5,691 nt of DNA, from assembly GCA_964585575.1 (NCBI GenBank), contig CAZPEM010000173.1, forward strand, positions 1 to 5,691, written 5' to 3'. The DNA comes from UBA4655 sp964585575. Lineage in GTDB: Bacteria > Planctomycetota > Planctomycetia > Pirellulales > UBA1268. A program made the position numbers and the translations under genes. Below the pieces are notes generated by a model. It was not told the DNA's origin and did no database searches. It was given only the letters and a program-made list of their open reading frames with translations. This document shows, one piece after another, positions 1-5,676 of the stretch. Every line of letters starts with the position of its first letter. The first letter of the stretch is position 1.

Positions 1-11
1 GGCCGCCCGTG

Positions 12-28
12 GTGACCGGCGTGACCGG
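12..28. repeat. 8-bp tandem direct repeat downstream of the kinase gene
   Basis: GTGACCGG occurs at 12-19 and again at 21-28, a 9-bp period. It lies immediately downstream of the kinase stop codon (35-37, minus strand). Its role is unknown; in GC-rich DNA a repeat this short can arise by chance. I see no hairpin followed by a T-run here, so it is not called a terminator. Confidence 0.3.
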
Positions 29-34
29 ATCGCT

Positions 35-919
35 TCACGTCGGGAGGCGGATCGTGATGGCGGTTCCGCGGCCGGGGGCGCTCTCGACCCGGATTCGGCC
101 TCGATGGGCGTCCACGATTTCGCGGCAGGCCGAGAGGCCGAGGCCGCTGCCCCCCTTGCCCGTCTCGTCGGGCCCCTTCTTCGTGGAGAAGTGGGGCTCG
201 AACATCCGCCGCATCACCTCCGGCGTCATCCCGCAGCCCGTGTCACGGACGACGAGGTCGACCGTGCCGTTGGAATCGTCGTGGGTGAGCTTGAGGATCA
301 GTCGTCCCCCCTGCGGCATCGCCTGCCGGGCGTTCACGAGCAGGTTGAGCAGCACCTGCTGGAGCTGGCCCGGATTGGCCTGGATCCTGGGGGTCGGCGA
401 AAACTCGCGTTCGACCTGCACCCGGTACTTCATCATTTCCCGCTCGAGCAAAACGAGCACGTCCTCGACGAGCCCTTCGAGCTGCACCGGCTCCATCCTG
501 CCGGAACGGCTGCGGGACATGCCGAGGATGCTCGACGTGATCTTGGCCGCCCGGGTGCCTGCCGACAGGATCCGCTCGAACGCCTTGTCGCGGGTGGGGG
601 CATCCTTGTGACGCAGCCCCATCCGGGCGTAGTTGAGAACGGTCGTCAGGATGTTGTTGAATTCGTGGGTCGTCGTGCCGAGCAGTTCGCCGAGCGTGGC
701 CGCCTTGCGGGCCTCGAGGAGCTCCCGGCGGAGGGCGGCGATCTCGGCGGCGTGCCGCCTCTGGATCGCCTCGATCTCCCGCTCGCGTGCTGGGCCGGCC
801 AAGGGCCCGGCTGGGCCCGGCGGCGCCGGGGGCGGCACCGGGAAATGGGGCCGCCCCGGCGTCCGTCCCTGCGGACTGTCCACGGCAAAGCCATCCCGAC
901 ACGCATCGCTCACGTCCAT
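35..919 (-). CDS. Soluble sensor histidine kinase (HisKA + HATPase_c), no visible sensor domain
   Basis: This 294-aa two-component kinase would autophosphorylate a histidine from ATP and pass the phosphate to a response regulator. Residues 19-44 are Pro/Gly-rich and 45-80 are a charged, probably coiled-coil helix (REREIEAIQRRHAAEIAALR). The phospho-acceptor H-box is THEFNN with His85. The ATPase domain is complete: N-box NLLVNA (192-197), G1 DTGCGM (226-231), F-box FEPHFSTK (240-247) and G2 GSGLGLS (257-263). The C-terminus ends normally at RLPT. There is no transmembrane segment, PAS, GAF or HAMP domain and no receiver domain, so it is predicted cytosolic; its input may come through the coiled coil or a partner protein. 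The ATG at 919 is the furthest upstream start in frame; a weak purine-rich CGGAAG lies about 8 nt before it. A start nearer the coiled coil is possible, because the first 44 residues are low-complexity. The cognate regulator is not in the window and may lie to the left. It is divergent from the pseudopilin gene. Kinase identity is secure; the specific pathway is unknown. Confidence 0.93.
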   Translation of the reverse strand: MDVSDACRDGFAVDSPQGRTPGRPHFPVPPPAPPGPAGPLAGPAREREIEAIQRRHAAEIAALRRELLEARKAATLGELLGTTTHEFNNILTTVLNYARMGLRHKDAPTRDKAFERILSAGTRAAKITSSILGMSRSRSGRMEPVQLEGLVEDVLVLLEREMMKYRVQVEREFSPTPRIQANPGQLQQVLLNLLVNARQAMPQGGRLILKLTHDDSNGTVDLVVRDTGCGMTPEVMRRMFEPHFSTKKGPDETGKGGSGLGLSACREIVDAHRGRIRVESAPGRGTAITIRLPT

Positions 920-1074
920 CGACAGTCTTCCGCCAAACGTCAGTGTCTCGTGAATCGAAAAACGTTATCTTCCAGGGACTTGCGTCCAATGGGCGGTATC
1001 GTCAGGCCCGGGGCCGCGACTCCAGAACTTCCCTTCGCCGCATCCCGCGTTCGACTGTTTCGTTGAAGGACCTC
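920..1074. promoter_or_regulatory. Divergent intergenic region between kinase and pseudopilin genes
   Basis: These 155 bp separate two divergently transcribed genes, so promoters for both probably lie here. A relatively A/T-rich patch at about 951-970 (AATCGAAAAACGTTATCTT) stands out from the GC-rich surroundings and contains the 6-bp palindrome AACGTT (961-966). On the minus strand a poor sigma70-like pair can be drawn: TTGGAC (984-989) and TAACGT (962-967) with 16 bp between them. Each matches consensus at only about three of six positions. I see no strong promoter on the plus strand. GAAGGA (1065-1070) is the ribosome binding site of the pseudopilin gene. The regulatory role follows from the divergent arrangement; the exact elements are uncertain. 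Confidence 0.4.
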
Positions 1075-1854
1075 ATGATGGGAAACATGTGTCAATCATG
1101 GTGGCCGTCGCTTCGGGGCCGGATCCGGCAAACCGGGGCGACCCCGCGGGGCATGACGCTCGTCGAACTGCTCGTCGTCATCGCCATCATCGGGATTCTC
1201 GTCGGGCTGATCCTGCCGGCCGTCGGTTCCATCCGCGAGTCTTCGCGGCGGACCACGTGCAAGTCGAATCTCAAGCAGGTCGGCTTCGCCGTGCAGGCTT
1301 ACCTCGACCGCAAGAGTCGCGGAAAGTTTCCCGATGCCGCGATCCTGCCGAGTGCCGAACTCGAGTTCTACACGTCCGACCGGCCGATCAAGCCGAGCAT
1401 CGCCAAGGTGCTCGGGCCGTTCCTGGAGGAGAGCCGCGAGGTCTTCCGCTGCCCGTCCGATGATGGCTACTACGTCCAAACCGGCAAGTACATGGTCGGG
1501 GAGCGGTTCCCGAAGCCGGAGGACTACCTCGCCTGGATCAAGACGACAACGGAGGCGATCCCGACGGCCGACCGCCCCAAGGAGTACGAGACGCTCGCCT
1601 ACGAAGGCACGAGCTACGAGTACCCGGCGAGAAGGCTTGCCAACAAGACCCGGCAGGAGGCTCTCCAGTACCGCGGCAACACCGGGGCGACCACGAAGCT
1701 CTGGGTGCTCTATGAATTCGAGGCGTTCCACGCCCCGTTCGCGTTCTTTCCGCCGACCGCCGAGAGCGATTTCAATCTGCCCGAGGGGGGCAGGAATCCG
1801 GCCGAGGGGGCGAGAAACTTCCTCTACCTCGACGGCCACGTAGAGAATCTCTGA
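1075..1854 (+). CDS. DUF1559-like pseudopilin (prepilin-type N-terminal cleavage/methylation domain protein)
   Basis: This 259-aa protein carries a type IV prepilin/type II secretion pseudopilin leader. After a basic 26-residue leader (ending TPRG) come the predicted peptidase site G26/M27, TLVEL with the conserved Glu at mature position 5 (Glu31), and a hydrophobic helix (28-50). The helix would hold it in the inner membrane until assembly, with the globular part outside. Family features follow: TCKSNLKQVGFAVQAYL (61-77, Cys62), FRCPSD (124-129, Cys126), SYEYP (180-184) and C-terminal LDGHV (252-256). Planctomycetes encode many such proteins, and their function is mostly unknown. Two oddities: it is shorter than the usual 300-350 residues, and the histidine of the H-X9-DG motif is replaced by alanine (Ala243). 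The start is ATG 1075 or the adjacent ATG 1078, after GAAGGA (1065-1070). The open frame reaches back to 787 but overlaps the kinase gene there, so that extension is rejected. It is probably the first gene of a three-gene rightward unit. Confidence 0.9.
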   Translation: MMGNMCQSWWPSLRGRIRQTGATPRGMTLVELLVVIAIIGILVGLILPAVGSIRESSRRTTCKSNLKQVGFAVQAYLDRKSRGKFPDAAILPSAELEFYTSDRPIKPSIAKVLGPFLEESREVFRCPSDDGYYVQTGKYMVGERFPKPEDYLAWIKTTTEAIPTADRPKEYETLAYEGTSYEYPARRLANKTRQEALQYRGNTGATTKLWVLYEFEAFHAPFAFFPPTAESDFNLPEGGRNPAEGARNFLYLDGHVENL

Positions 1855-1893
1855 TGGTTCCCGGAAGACGCCTCTTCATGCCCGGTCAGAGCT

Positions 1894-1937
1894 TTGCAAA
1901 CCGTGGACGTTCAGGTTGCAGACCGTCGAATTCCAAA
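1894..1937 (+). repeat. Degenerate 22-bp tandem repeat ahead of the membrane-protein gene
   Basis: Two adjacent 22-bp units (1894-1915 and 1916-1937) lie in the 97-bp gap between the pseudopilin gene and the next gene. Their first 14 bases, TTGCAAACCGTGGA and TTGCAGACCGTCGA, differ at two positions; over the full unit about 15 of 22 bases agree. The 22-bp spacing is close to two helical turns, which would suit a protein binding twice on one face of the DNA. The array ends 14 bp before the start codon at 1952. It may be an operator or RNA-level element, or just a decayed local duplication. Confidence 0.5.
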
Positions 1938-1951
1938 CAGGGAGCAGACTG

Positions 1952-2665
1952 ATGGCGAGCATATCCGCGAAGCAATCCCCCGGGCCGCAATCCTCCGGGG
2001 CTACCGCCAGGATCGCGGCAGCCGTCGCGGCGCTGGCGATGCTGGCATTCCTCGTCGCCTGGTTCGGTGGGTGGCTCTCGCGGTCGACCGATCCCCGTGT
2101 GGTCGCCATCCAGCGGATGGCGGAAGAGGCGAGGCAGAAGTTCGTCGCCAACGGCGGCCCGCAGACGCTTGCCGAGGCGAAGGAATCGGTCGCGACGATG
2201 GAGCGAATCCGCGAGGAGATTCGGAGCCTGCCCGAGTCGCTTCAGCCGCAGGCCGAGGCTGCCGGTGGCAGCCTGTTCCGCTCGGCCATGCGACAGCGGA
2301 TCGACGCCTATTTGGCGGCGCCCCCCGAGAAGCGGGTGGCAGAGCTCGACCGGCACATCCAGCAGGAGGAACTCATGCGTCAGGCCTTCGCGGCGTCGGC
2401 TGGTCCTGGGAATGCCGGCGGCGGCTCCGGTGGGCCCGGCGGCTCCGGTGGGCAGCGGTCGGGCGGTGACGCGGCGGGCGGCGGTGGACCGCGGCCTGGA
2501 GGCGGCGGTCGGGGTCGCACGGAGGAAGGCCGCAACGCGTGGAGGAAGAACCTGATCGACCGCACGTCGCCTCAGATGAGGGCCCGCTACAACGAATACC
2601 GATCGGCGATCGAGAAGCGGAAGGAGCAGCTCGGTGTGACTTCGGGTGGATACGGACCGCGGTGA
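1952..2665 (+). CDS. Membrane-anchored protein with glycine-rich linker, function unknown
   Basis: This 237-aa protein has no function I can name. Order of parts: a short polar N-terminus (1-20); one strong hydrophobic segment (about 21-42, IAAAVAALAMLAFLVAWFGG) acting as membrane anchor or uncleaved signal; a charged helical region (48-148) including PPEKRVAELDRHIQ; a Gly/Ser/Pro-rich low-complexity linker (about 151-188); and a basic C-terminal helix (192-228, with LIDRTSPQMRARYNEY). The pattern of an LDR-I helix, low-complexity linker, and a 'TSP/TTPEQRA..EYR...RR' tail resembles uncharacterised planctomycete proteins I recall, but I assign no family name. The start is ATG 1952 because AGGGAG (1939-1944) sits 7 nt upstream. 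A TTG at 1916 is in frame, but it would put repeat sequence ahead of the membrane segment. The gene lies 97 bp after the pseudopilin gene and 47 bp before the 88-aa gene, so an envelope role alongside the pseudopilin is plausible but only inferred. Confidence 0.75.
   Translation: MASISAKQSPGPQSSGATARIAAAVAALAMLAFLVAWFGGWLSRSTDPRVVAIQRMAEEARQKFVANGGPQTLAEAKESVATMERIREEIRSLPESLQPQAEAAGGSLFRSAMRQRIDAYLAAPPEKRVAELDRHIQQEELMRQAFAASAGPGNAGGGSGGPGGSGGQRSGGDAAGGGGPRPGGGGRGRTEEGRNAWRKNLIDRTSPQMRARYNEYRSAIEKRKEQLGVTSGGYGPR
2420..2453 (+). repeat. 18-bp-period coding repeat in the glycine-rich linker
   Basis: The 16-mer GGCGGCTCCGGTGGGC is present without mismatch at 2420-2435 and 2438-2453. It lies inside the membrane-anchored protein gene and encodes successive GGSGGP and GGSGGQ-type units. 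The period is a multiple of three, so gain or loss of a unit would change linker length without a frameshift. It probably arose by slippage in a flexible linker. Confidence 0.7.
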
Positions 2666-2712
2666 GGTCGGCCGCCCGGCGGACGAGGACTCGCGAGGGA
2701 AGGACCCGGTTC

Positions 2713-2979
2713 ATGGCGATCGACACGTTGGGACTCCTCGAGGAATGCCTGCAGCTCGTGCGGGATCTCGGGTACGAGATCCGCGAGGAGCCGCTCGGCG
2801 AGCTGGCCGGTGGCGGCTGCGTCGTGGGAGGCCGTCGGGTCTTCCTGCTCAATCTCGAGCACGGCCCCACCGATCGGCTCGACCACCTCGTGCGGCTGCT
2901 CGCCGCGACACCCGAAGCCGCCTCGCTCCCGAAGAGCCGGCTGCTCACCTCGCGGCTTGCGCGGCTGGCTGGCGAGTGA
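2713..2979 (+). CDS. Small conserved-looking protein, function unknown
   Basis: This 88-aa protein begins MAIDTLGLLEECLQLVRDLG and is predicted cytosolic, with no signal peptide or membrane segment. An amphipathic N-terminal helix (5-20) is followed by YEIREEPLGELAGGGCVVGGR (21-41), a short hydrophobic strand RVFLLNL (42-48) and helices with DRLDHLVRLLAATP (54-67). The 'EPLG..GGG.C...G.R..FL' pattern reminds me of small uncharacterised bacterial proteins, but I cannot attach a function. Cys36, in the Gly-rich loop, is the only cysteine besides Cys12. ATG 2713 is chosen because GAGGGAAGGA (2695-2704) precedes it by 8 nt. The open frame extends back to 2539, but only over the preceding gene. 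The 47-bp gap suggests co-transcription with the genes upstream. The good ribosome binding site and balanced composition argue that it is real. Confidence 0.72.
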   Translation: MAIDTLGLLEECLQLVRDLGYEIREEPLGELAGGGCVVGGRRVFLLNLEHGPTDRLDHLVRLLAATPEAASLPKSRLLTSRLARLAGE

Positions 2980-3328
2980 GATCCGACGGCAACGTGCATC
3001 AACAGCGCGTCCTCGGCGAACTCCCGGAGCCGAAATTCACGCGCAGATTCCGCTGAGGAGGCAAAAGGAAATCGAGTCCGGCCCCACGGTACGAGCCGCC
3101 GGCCGGAGGATGTGAGCCAAATGCCCTTGTCCACGGCCTGCCTTTCGCCTACCACCCCCGCCCATGGGATCGTGGATTGGAACACGTTTTGCCAGCATCG
3201 CGCGGGGCGTCCATCCGGCTGCATGGCCCTCATGGAATCGGCGAACACGCGCGCAGGACGTTGCCGCGATCGATCTACGGCAGGAACGGCGACGTCGAGG
3301 CCGCCGTTTTTCCGAGGGCGGCCGCCCG
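2980..3328. other. 349-bp region without a convincing gene
   Basis: No open frame here reads like a protein. The plus-strand extension of the downstream gene (back to 3164) is Arg-rich and low-quality, and the frame from GTG 3112 continues out of phase into the transferase gene. Possible signals are weak: GAGGAGG at about 3056-3062 and GGAGG at 3105-3109 look like Shine-Dalgarno sequences without a good gene behind them. TTGTCC (3127-3132) and TACCAC (3150-3155), 17 bp apart, form a poor sigma70-like pair. I see no hairpin with a T-run. The size of the gap and the change in gene type across it suggest a transcription boundary, with the promoter of the glycan operon somewhere here, but its position is not resolved. 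Confidence 0.45.
3314..3318 (+). promoter_or_regulatory. Probable ribosome binding site for the transferase-methyltransferase gene
   Basis: GAGGG lies 10 nt before GTG 3329. It supports a GTG start giving MIRWIKGNG over the upstream ATG at 3164. The spacing is slightly long, so the start assignment is probable rather than certain. Confidence 0.45.
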
Positions 3329-4660
3329 GTGATCCGCTGGATCAAGGGGAACGGGCTCGACGACCCCGTGACGAGGGCGGCGATCGGCCAGGCCACGCGG
3401 CTGTTCGGGGACCGCGTCGACTACTGCCTCTGCACGCAAGGCATCGACGCCGGGCGGGCCCGATCGATCCTCTCCTGGGCGAATCAGCCGGTGGAATGGT
3501 GGCCCGTGAGTGAGGACGACAATCCCCGGCTAGCGGCCTTCCTCCGCGCCGCCGGCTGTCCGCCGGAACGATTCGGGTACTGGTGGAAGTGGTTTCCGGA
3601 GCGTGTGCGGCCCGACGGTCCGGAGTGGGTGCTCGACGGCGACATGGTCGTCACGGCCGCGCCGCCGTGGTTCGATGCCTGGGCTGCCGGCGTCGATGGC
3701 GTGCGCGTCGCGCAGGACGACAAGGAAGGAATGCACATCTACGGCCACTACGCGCCGATCGTGGACACGTCGCTCAAGCTGTACTCGGGTCTCGTCTCGC
3801 TGCCGCCGAAGTGCCGCTACATGCCGCACATGGCCCGCGTGCTCGCCGCCCGACCGCTTGCGCAGGGGCATGACGGCTGCCGCGACATGTGCGAGCAAGG
3901 GGCGGTGGCGGCCACGTTCCAGGCTTTGCAGCCGACGCCGATCCCGCTCCACGAGTTTCCCTTCGGCAGGGCCTTCGAGCCGGAGCTCGATTTCGGTCTC
4001 GCCGGTGACCAGGGGCATGCGTGGGGCTACCACTTCGGCCATGCCTTCCGCCGCGACAACCCACACTTCGAGCGGCTCGTCGCCGCAGGCACGGTCTTCT
4101 CGACGTCGACCGGCGACGCCCTCGACCGTCACCGGTGGCTCGGCGGCATGGGGCCGTGGGGAGTGCCCGGCTGGACCATGACCGACGAAATGGCGCGAAA
4201 CATCCTCGCGCGGGCGGCGGCGTTCAGGGGCCGACACGTGCTCGAACTCGGCAGCTCGCGAGGACGCATGACGGCCATGCTTGCGGAGCAGGGGTGCCGC
4301 GTCACCACGGTCGATCACGTCGATCGCGGTGCCGCCGCCAACCTCGCCGGCCTCGACGTGGAGGTCGTCGTGGACGACGCGATCCGCTACCTGCGGCGCG
4401 TCGGCCGCAGGTTCGACCTCGTCATCTGCGACATGCACGGTAATTCCCCCGCGGAGTGGCGACGCCTCGCCGACCCGCTCGTCAAGCGGCTCGCGCCGGG
4501 CGGCACGATCCTGGCCAGCAATGCGACGCTCGACGAGATCCCGGAGTGGCACGAGGAAACGGGCGTCCGCTGGTTCACCGGGAGACTGCCGGCGGGCTGG
4601 ACCGTGGAGATCGACCGTTCCGCCGTGCCGGGGCTGGCGGTCGTGCGGAGGCCCTCATGA
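3329..4660 (+). CDS. Putative glycosyltransferase-like / class I SAM methyltransferase fusion
   Basis: This 443-aa cytosolic protein (GTG start) appears to hold two enzymes. The N-terminal part (about 1-235) resembles a GT-A-fold nucleotide-sugar transferase: WKWFPER (87-93) is followed by WVLDGDMVV (100-108), whose D-G-D fits the metal-binding DxD motif, and later LYSGLVSLPP (151-160). This assignment rests on the motif alone. The C-terminal part (about 283-443) is a class I SAM-dependent methyltransferase. Motif I is VLELGSSRGRMT (304-315), the acidic end of strand beta2 is TTVDHVD (326-332) with Asp329, an acidic pair is at 349-350, and strand beta4 is FDLVICDMHG (362-371). A segment rich in aromatic residues and Gly (230-282, including GGMGPWGVPGW) joins the two. 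A likely role is transfer of a sugar and methylation of it, or of the glycan end, in surface polysaccharide synthesis; the acceptor is unknown. The stop codon overlaps the aminotransferase start (ATGA). The methyltransferase call is firm, the transferase call tentative. The next in-frame upstream ATG (3164) would add 55 mostly Arg-rich residues and is not preferred. Confidence 0.8.
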   Translation: MIRWIKGNGLDDPVTRAAIGQATRLFGDRVDYCLCTQGIDAGRARSILSWANQPVEWWPVSEDDNPRLAAFLRAAGCPPERFGYWWKWFPERVRPDGPEWVLDGDMVVTAAPPWFDAWAAGVDGVRVAQDDKEGMHIYGHYAPIVDTSLKLYSGLVSLPPKCRYMPHMARVLAARPLAQGHDGCRDMCEQGAVAATFQALQPTPIPLHEFPFGRAFEPELDFGLAGDQGHAWGYHFGHAFRRDNPHFERLVAAGTVFSTSTGDALDRHRWLGGMGPWGVPGWTMTDEMARNILARAAAFRGRHVLELGSSRGRMTAMLAEQGCRVTTVDHVDRGAAANLAGLDVEVVVDDAIRYLRRVGRRFDLVICDMHGNSPAEWRRLADPLVKRLAPGGTILASNATLDEIPEWHEETGVRWFTGRLPAGWTVEIDRSAVPGLAVVRRPS

Positions 4661-5676
4661 GGCGGCCGATCCCGTTTTGTGATCTCGCACGGACCCACGG
4701 TCCGCTCCGCGCCGACATCGATCGGGCCATCGCGGGGTGCCTCGACCGGTCCACCTTCCTGCGAGGGCCCGAAACGGCCGCCTTCGAGGAGGAGTGGGCG
4801 GCGTACTGCGGCCAGCGGCACGCCGTCGCGTGCAACAGCGGCACCGACGCCCTTTCGATCGCGGCCACGGCGCTCGGCCTCGTGCGGGCGAGGATTCCGG
4901 CGACGACGCTGCCGCTCACCGCGATCGGTCTGCATCGCGGCGGCGCCGCCGTGCGGCTTGTCGATGTCGACCGCGACGGGATGATGGCTCCGACCTCCAC
5001 GCACGACGTGCCGGTGCTCTTCTACGGCCGGCTGCCGCCGCCCGGACAGCCGCCGGCGGTCCTCTACGACGCCGCCCACGCGCACGGGTGGCAACCACCC
5101 GCCGGTGCGACGGCGGCGTGGAGTTTCTATCCCACCAAGACGCTCGGCGGCCTGGGGGACGGAGGTGCCGTCACGACCGACGACGATGGGTTGGCTGCGA
5201 CGATGCGGGACCTCTGCGGCCGCGACGACAGCCTCCGCCATCGGCGACAACTCACGTCGCGGATGGACGAGATCCAGGCCGCCGTGCTGCGGGTCAAACT
5301 GCGGCACCTCGACACGTGGCTGGAGATGCGCCGCGAGATTGGCGACCGTTACGACGCCGTGCTCGCGTGCGAGGGGCTCACGATCCCGGGTCCCTCGCTC
5401 CACCATCTCTACTGCATCCGCGTGCGGGATCGCGACCGTCTGCGGGCGTTCCTGGCGGACCGTGGGATCGGATCGAAGGTGCACTGGGAGACCCCGTTGC
5501 ATCTGCAGGACGGACCTTGGGCGACCGTCGGCAGGTTCCCGAACGCCGAACGGTGGTGTGAGAGCATCGTGAGCCTCCCCTGCTTTCCCGGGCTTCGGCT
5601 GGACGAGGTCGATCGTGTCTGCGAGGCGGTGCTCGAGCACCAGTCCAGGCACCTCGGCCACCGTCGGGCCGCATGA
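4657..5676 (+). CDS. DegT/DnrJ/EryC1/StrS-family PLP-dependent sugar aminotransferase (compact form)
   Basis: This 339-aa fold-type I aminotransferase family typically moves an amino group from glutamate or glutamine to a keto-sugar nucleotide, making amino sugars for surface glycans. Family landmarks run in order: FCDLAR (7-12), FLRGPETAAFEEEWAAYCG (34-52), CNSGTDAL (59-66, cofactor-phosphate loop), YDAAHAHG (137-144, Asp138 expected to pair with the pyridine nitrogen), SFYPTKTLGGLGDGG (156-170, Lys161 the Schiff-base lysine), SRMDEIQAAVLRVKL (201-215), HWETPLHLQ (276-284) and SLPCFPGL (306-313). All key residues are present, so it should be active. It is shorter than the usual roughly 370 residues because the stretch between LVDVD (101-105) and YDAAHAHG is shortened. 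ATG 4657 overlaps the preceding stop and follows GGAGG (4647-4651) by 5 nt, implying translational coupling. The substrate cannot be read from sequence; a dTDP- or UDP-linked 3- or 4-keto sugar is typical. Confidence 0.92.
   Translation: MRRPIPFCDLARTHGPLRADIDRAIAGCLDRSTFLRGPETAAFEEEWAAYCGQRHAVACNSGTDALSIAATALGLVRARIPATTLPLTAIGLHRGGAAVRLVDVDRDGMMAPTSTHDVPVLFYGRLPPPGQPPAVLYDAAHAHGWQPPAGATAAWSFYPTKTLGGLGDGGAVTTDDDGLAATMRDLCGRDDSLRHRRQLTSRMDEIQAAVLRVKLRHLDTWLEMRREIGDRYDAVLACEGLTIPGPSLHHLYCIRVRDRDRLRAFLADRGIGSKVHWETPLHLQDGPWATVGRFPNAERWCESIVSLPCFPGLRLDEVDRVCEAVLEHQSRHLGHRRAA

Noticed and set aside
104..1066. 320-aa plus-strand frame across the kinase gene
   Set aside because: It is the reverse of a kinase with complete H, N, G1, F and G2 boxes; the product is His/Arg/Gly-rich with no domain.
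787..1074. N-terminal extension of the pseudopilin frame
   Set aside because: It overlaps the kinase gene on the other strand, is Arg/Pro-rich, and would bury the prepilin leader over 120 residues into the protein; leaders must be near the N-terminus.
2666..2690. GC-rich CCGCCCGGCGG inverted sequence as a terminator
   Set aside because: The stem would close on a one-base loop or be very short and no T-run follows; the next gene begins shortly after, so a terminator here is unlikely.
2373..3248. 291-aa minus-strand frame covering the 88-aa gene and the intergenic gap
   Set aside because: Ser/Arg/Pro-rich shadow opposite two plus-strand genes with good ribosome binding sites; no domain features.
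3112..3513. 133-aa plus-strand frame with GTG start near GGAGG (3105-3109)
   Set aside because: Its second half overlaps the transferase gene out of phase and is Arg/Gly/Pro-rich. GGAGG is only 2 nt from the GTG. The first 70 codons resemble no family I know, though a short lost gene cannot be excluded.
3530..4552. 340-aa open frame on the minus strand
   Set aside because: It is antisense to the transferase-methyltransferase gene, whose SAM-binding motifs are intact; the antisense product has no motif and an Arg-rich composition.
4387..5661. 424-aa open frame on the minus strand, longer than the sense aminotransferase
   Set aside because: It lies opposite two genes with clear family motifs and is rich in Arg, Pro and Gly with no recognisable domain. 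Long antisense frames are expected in GC-rich coding DNA, where stop codons are rare.
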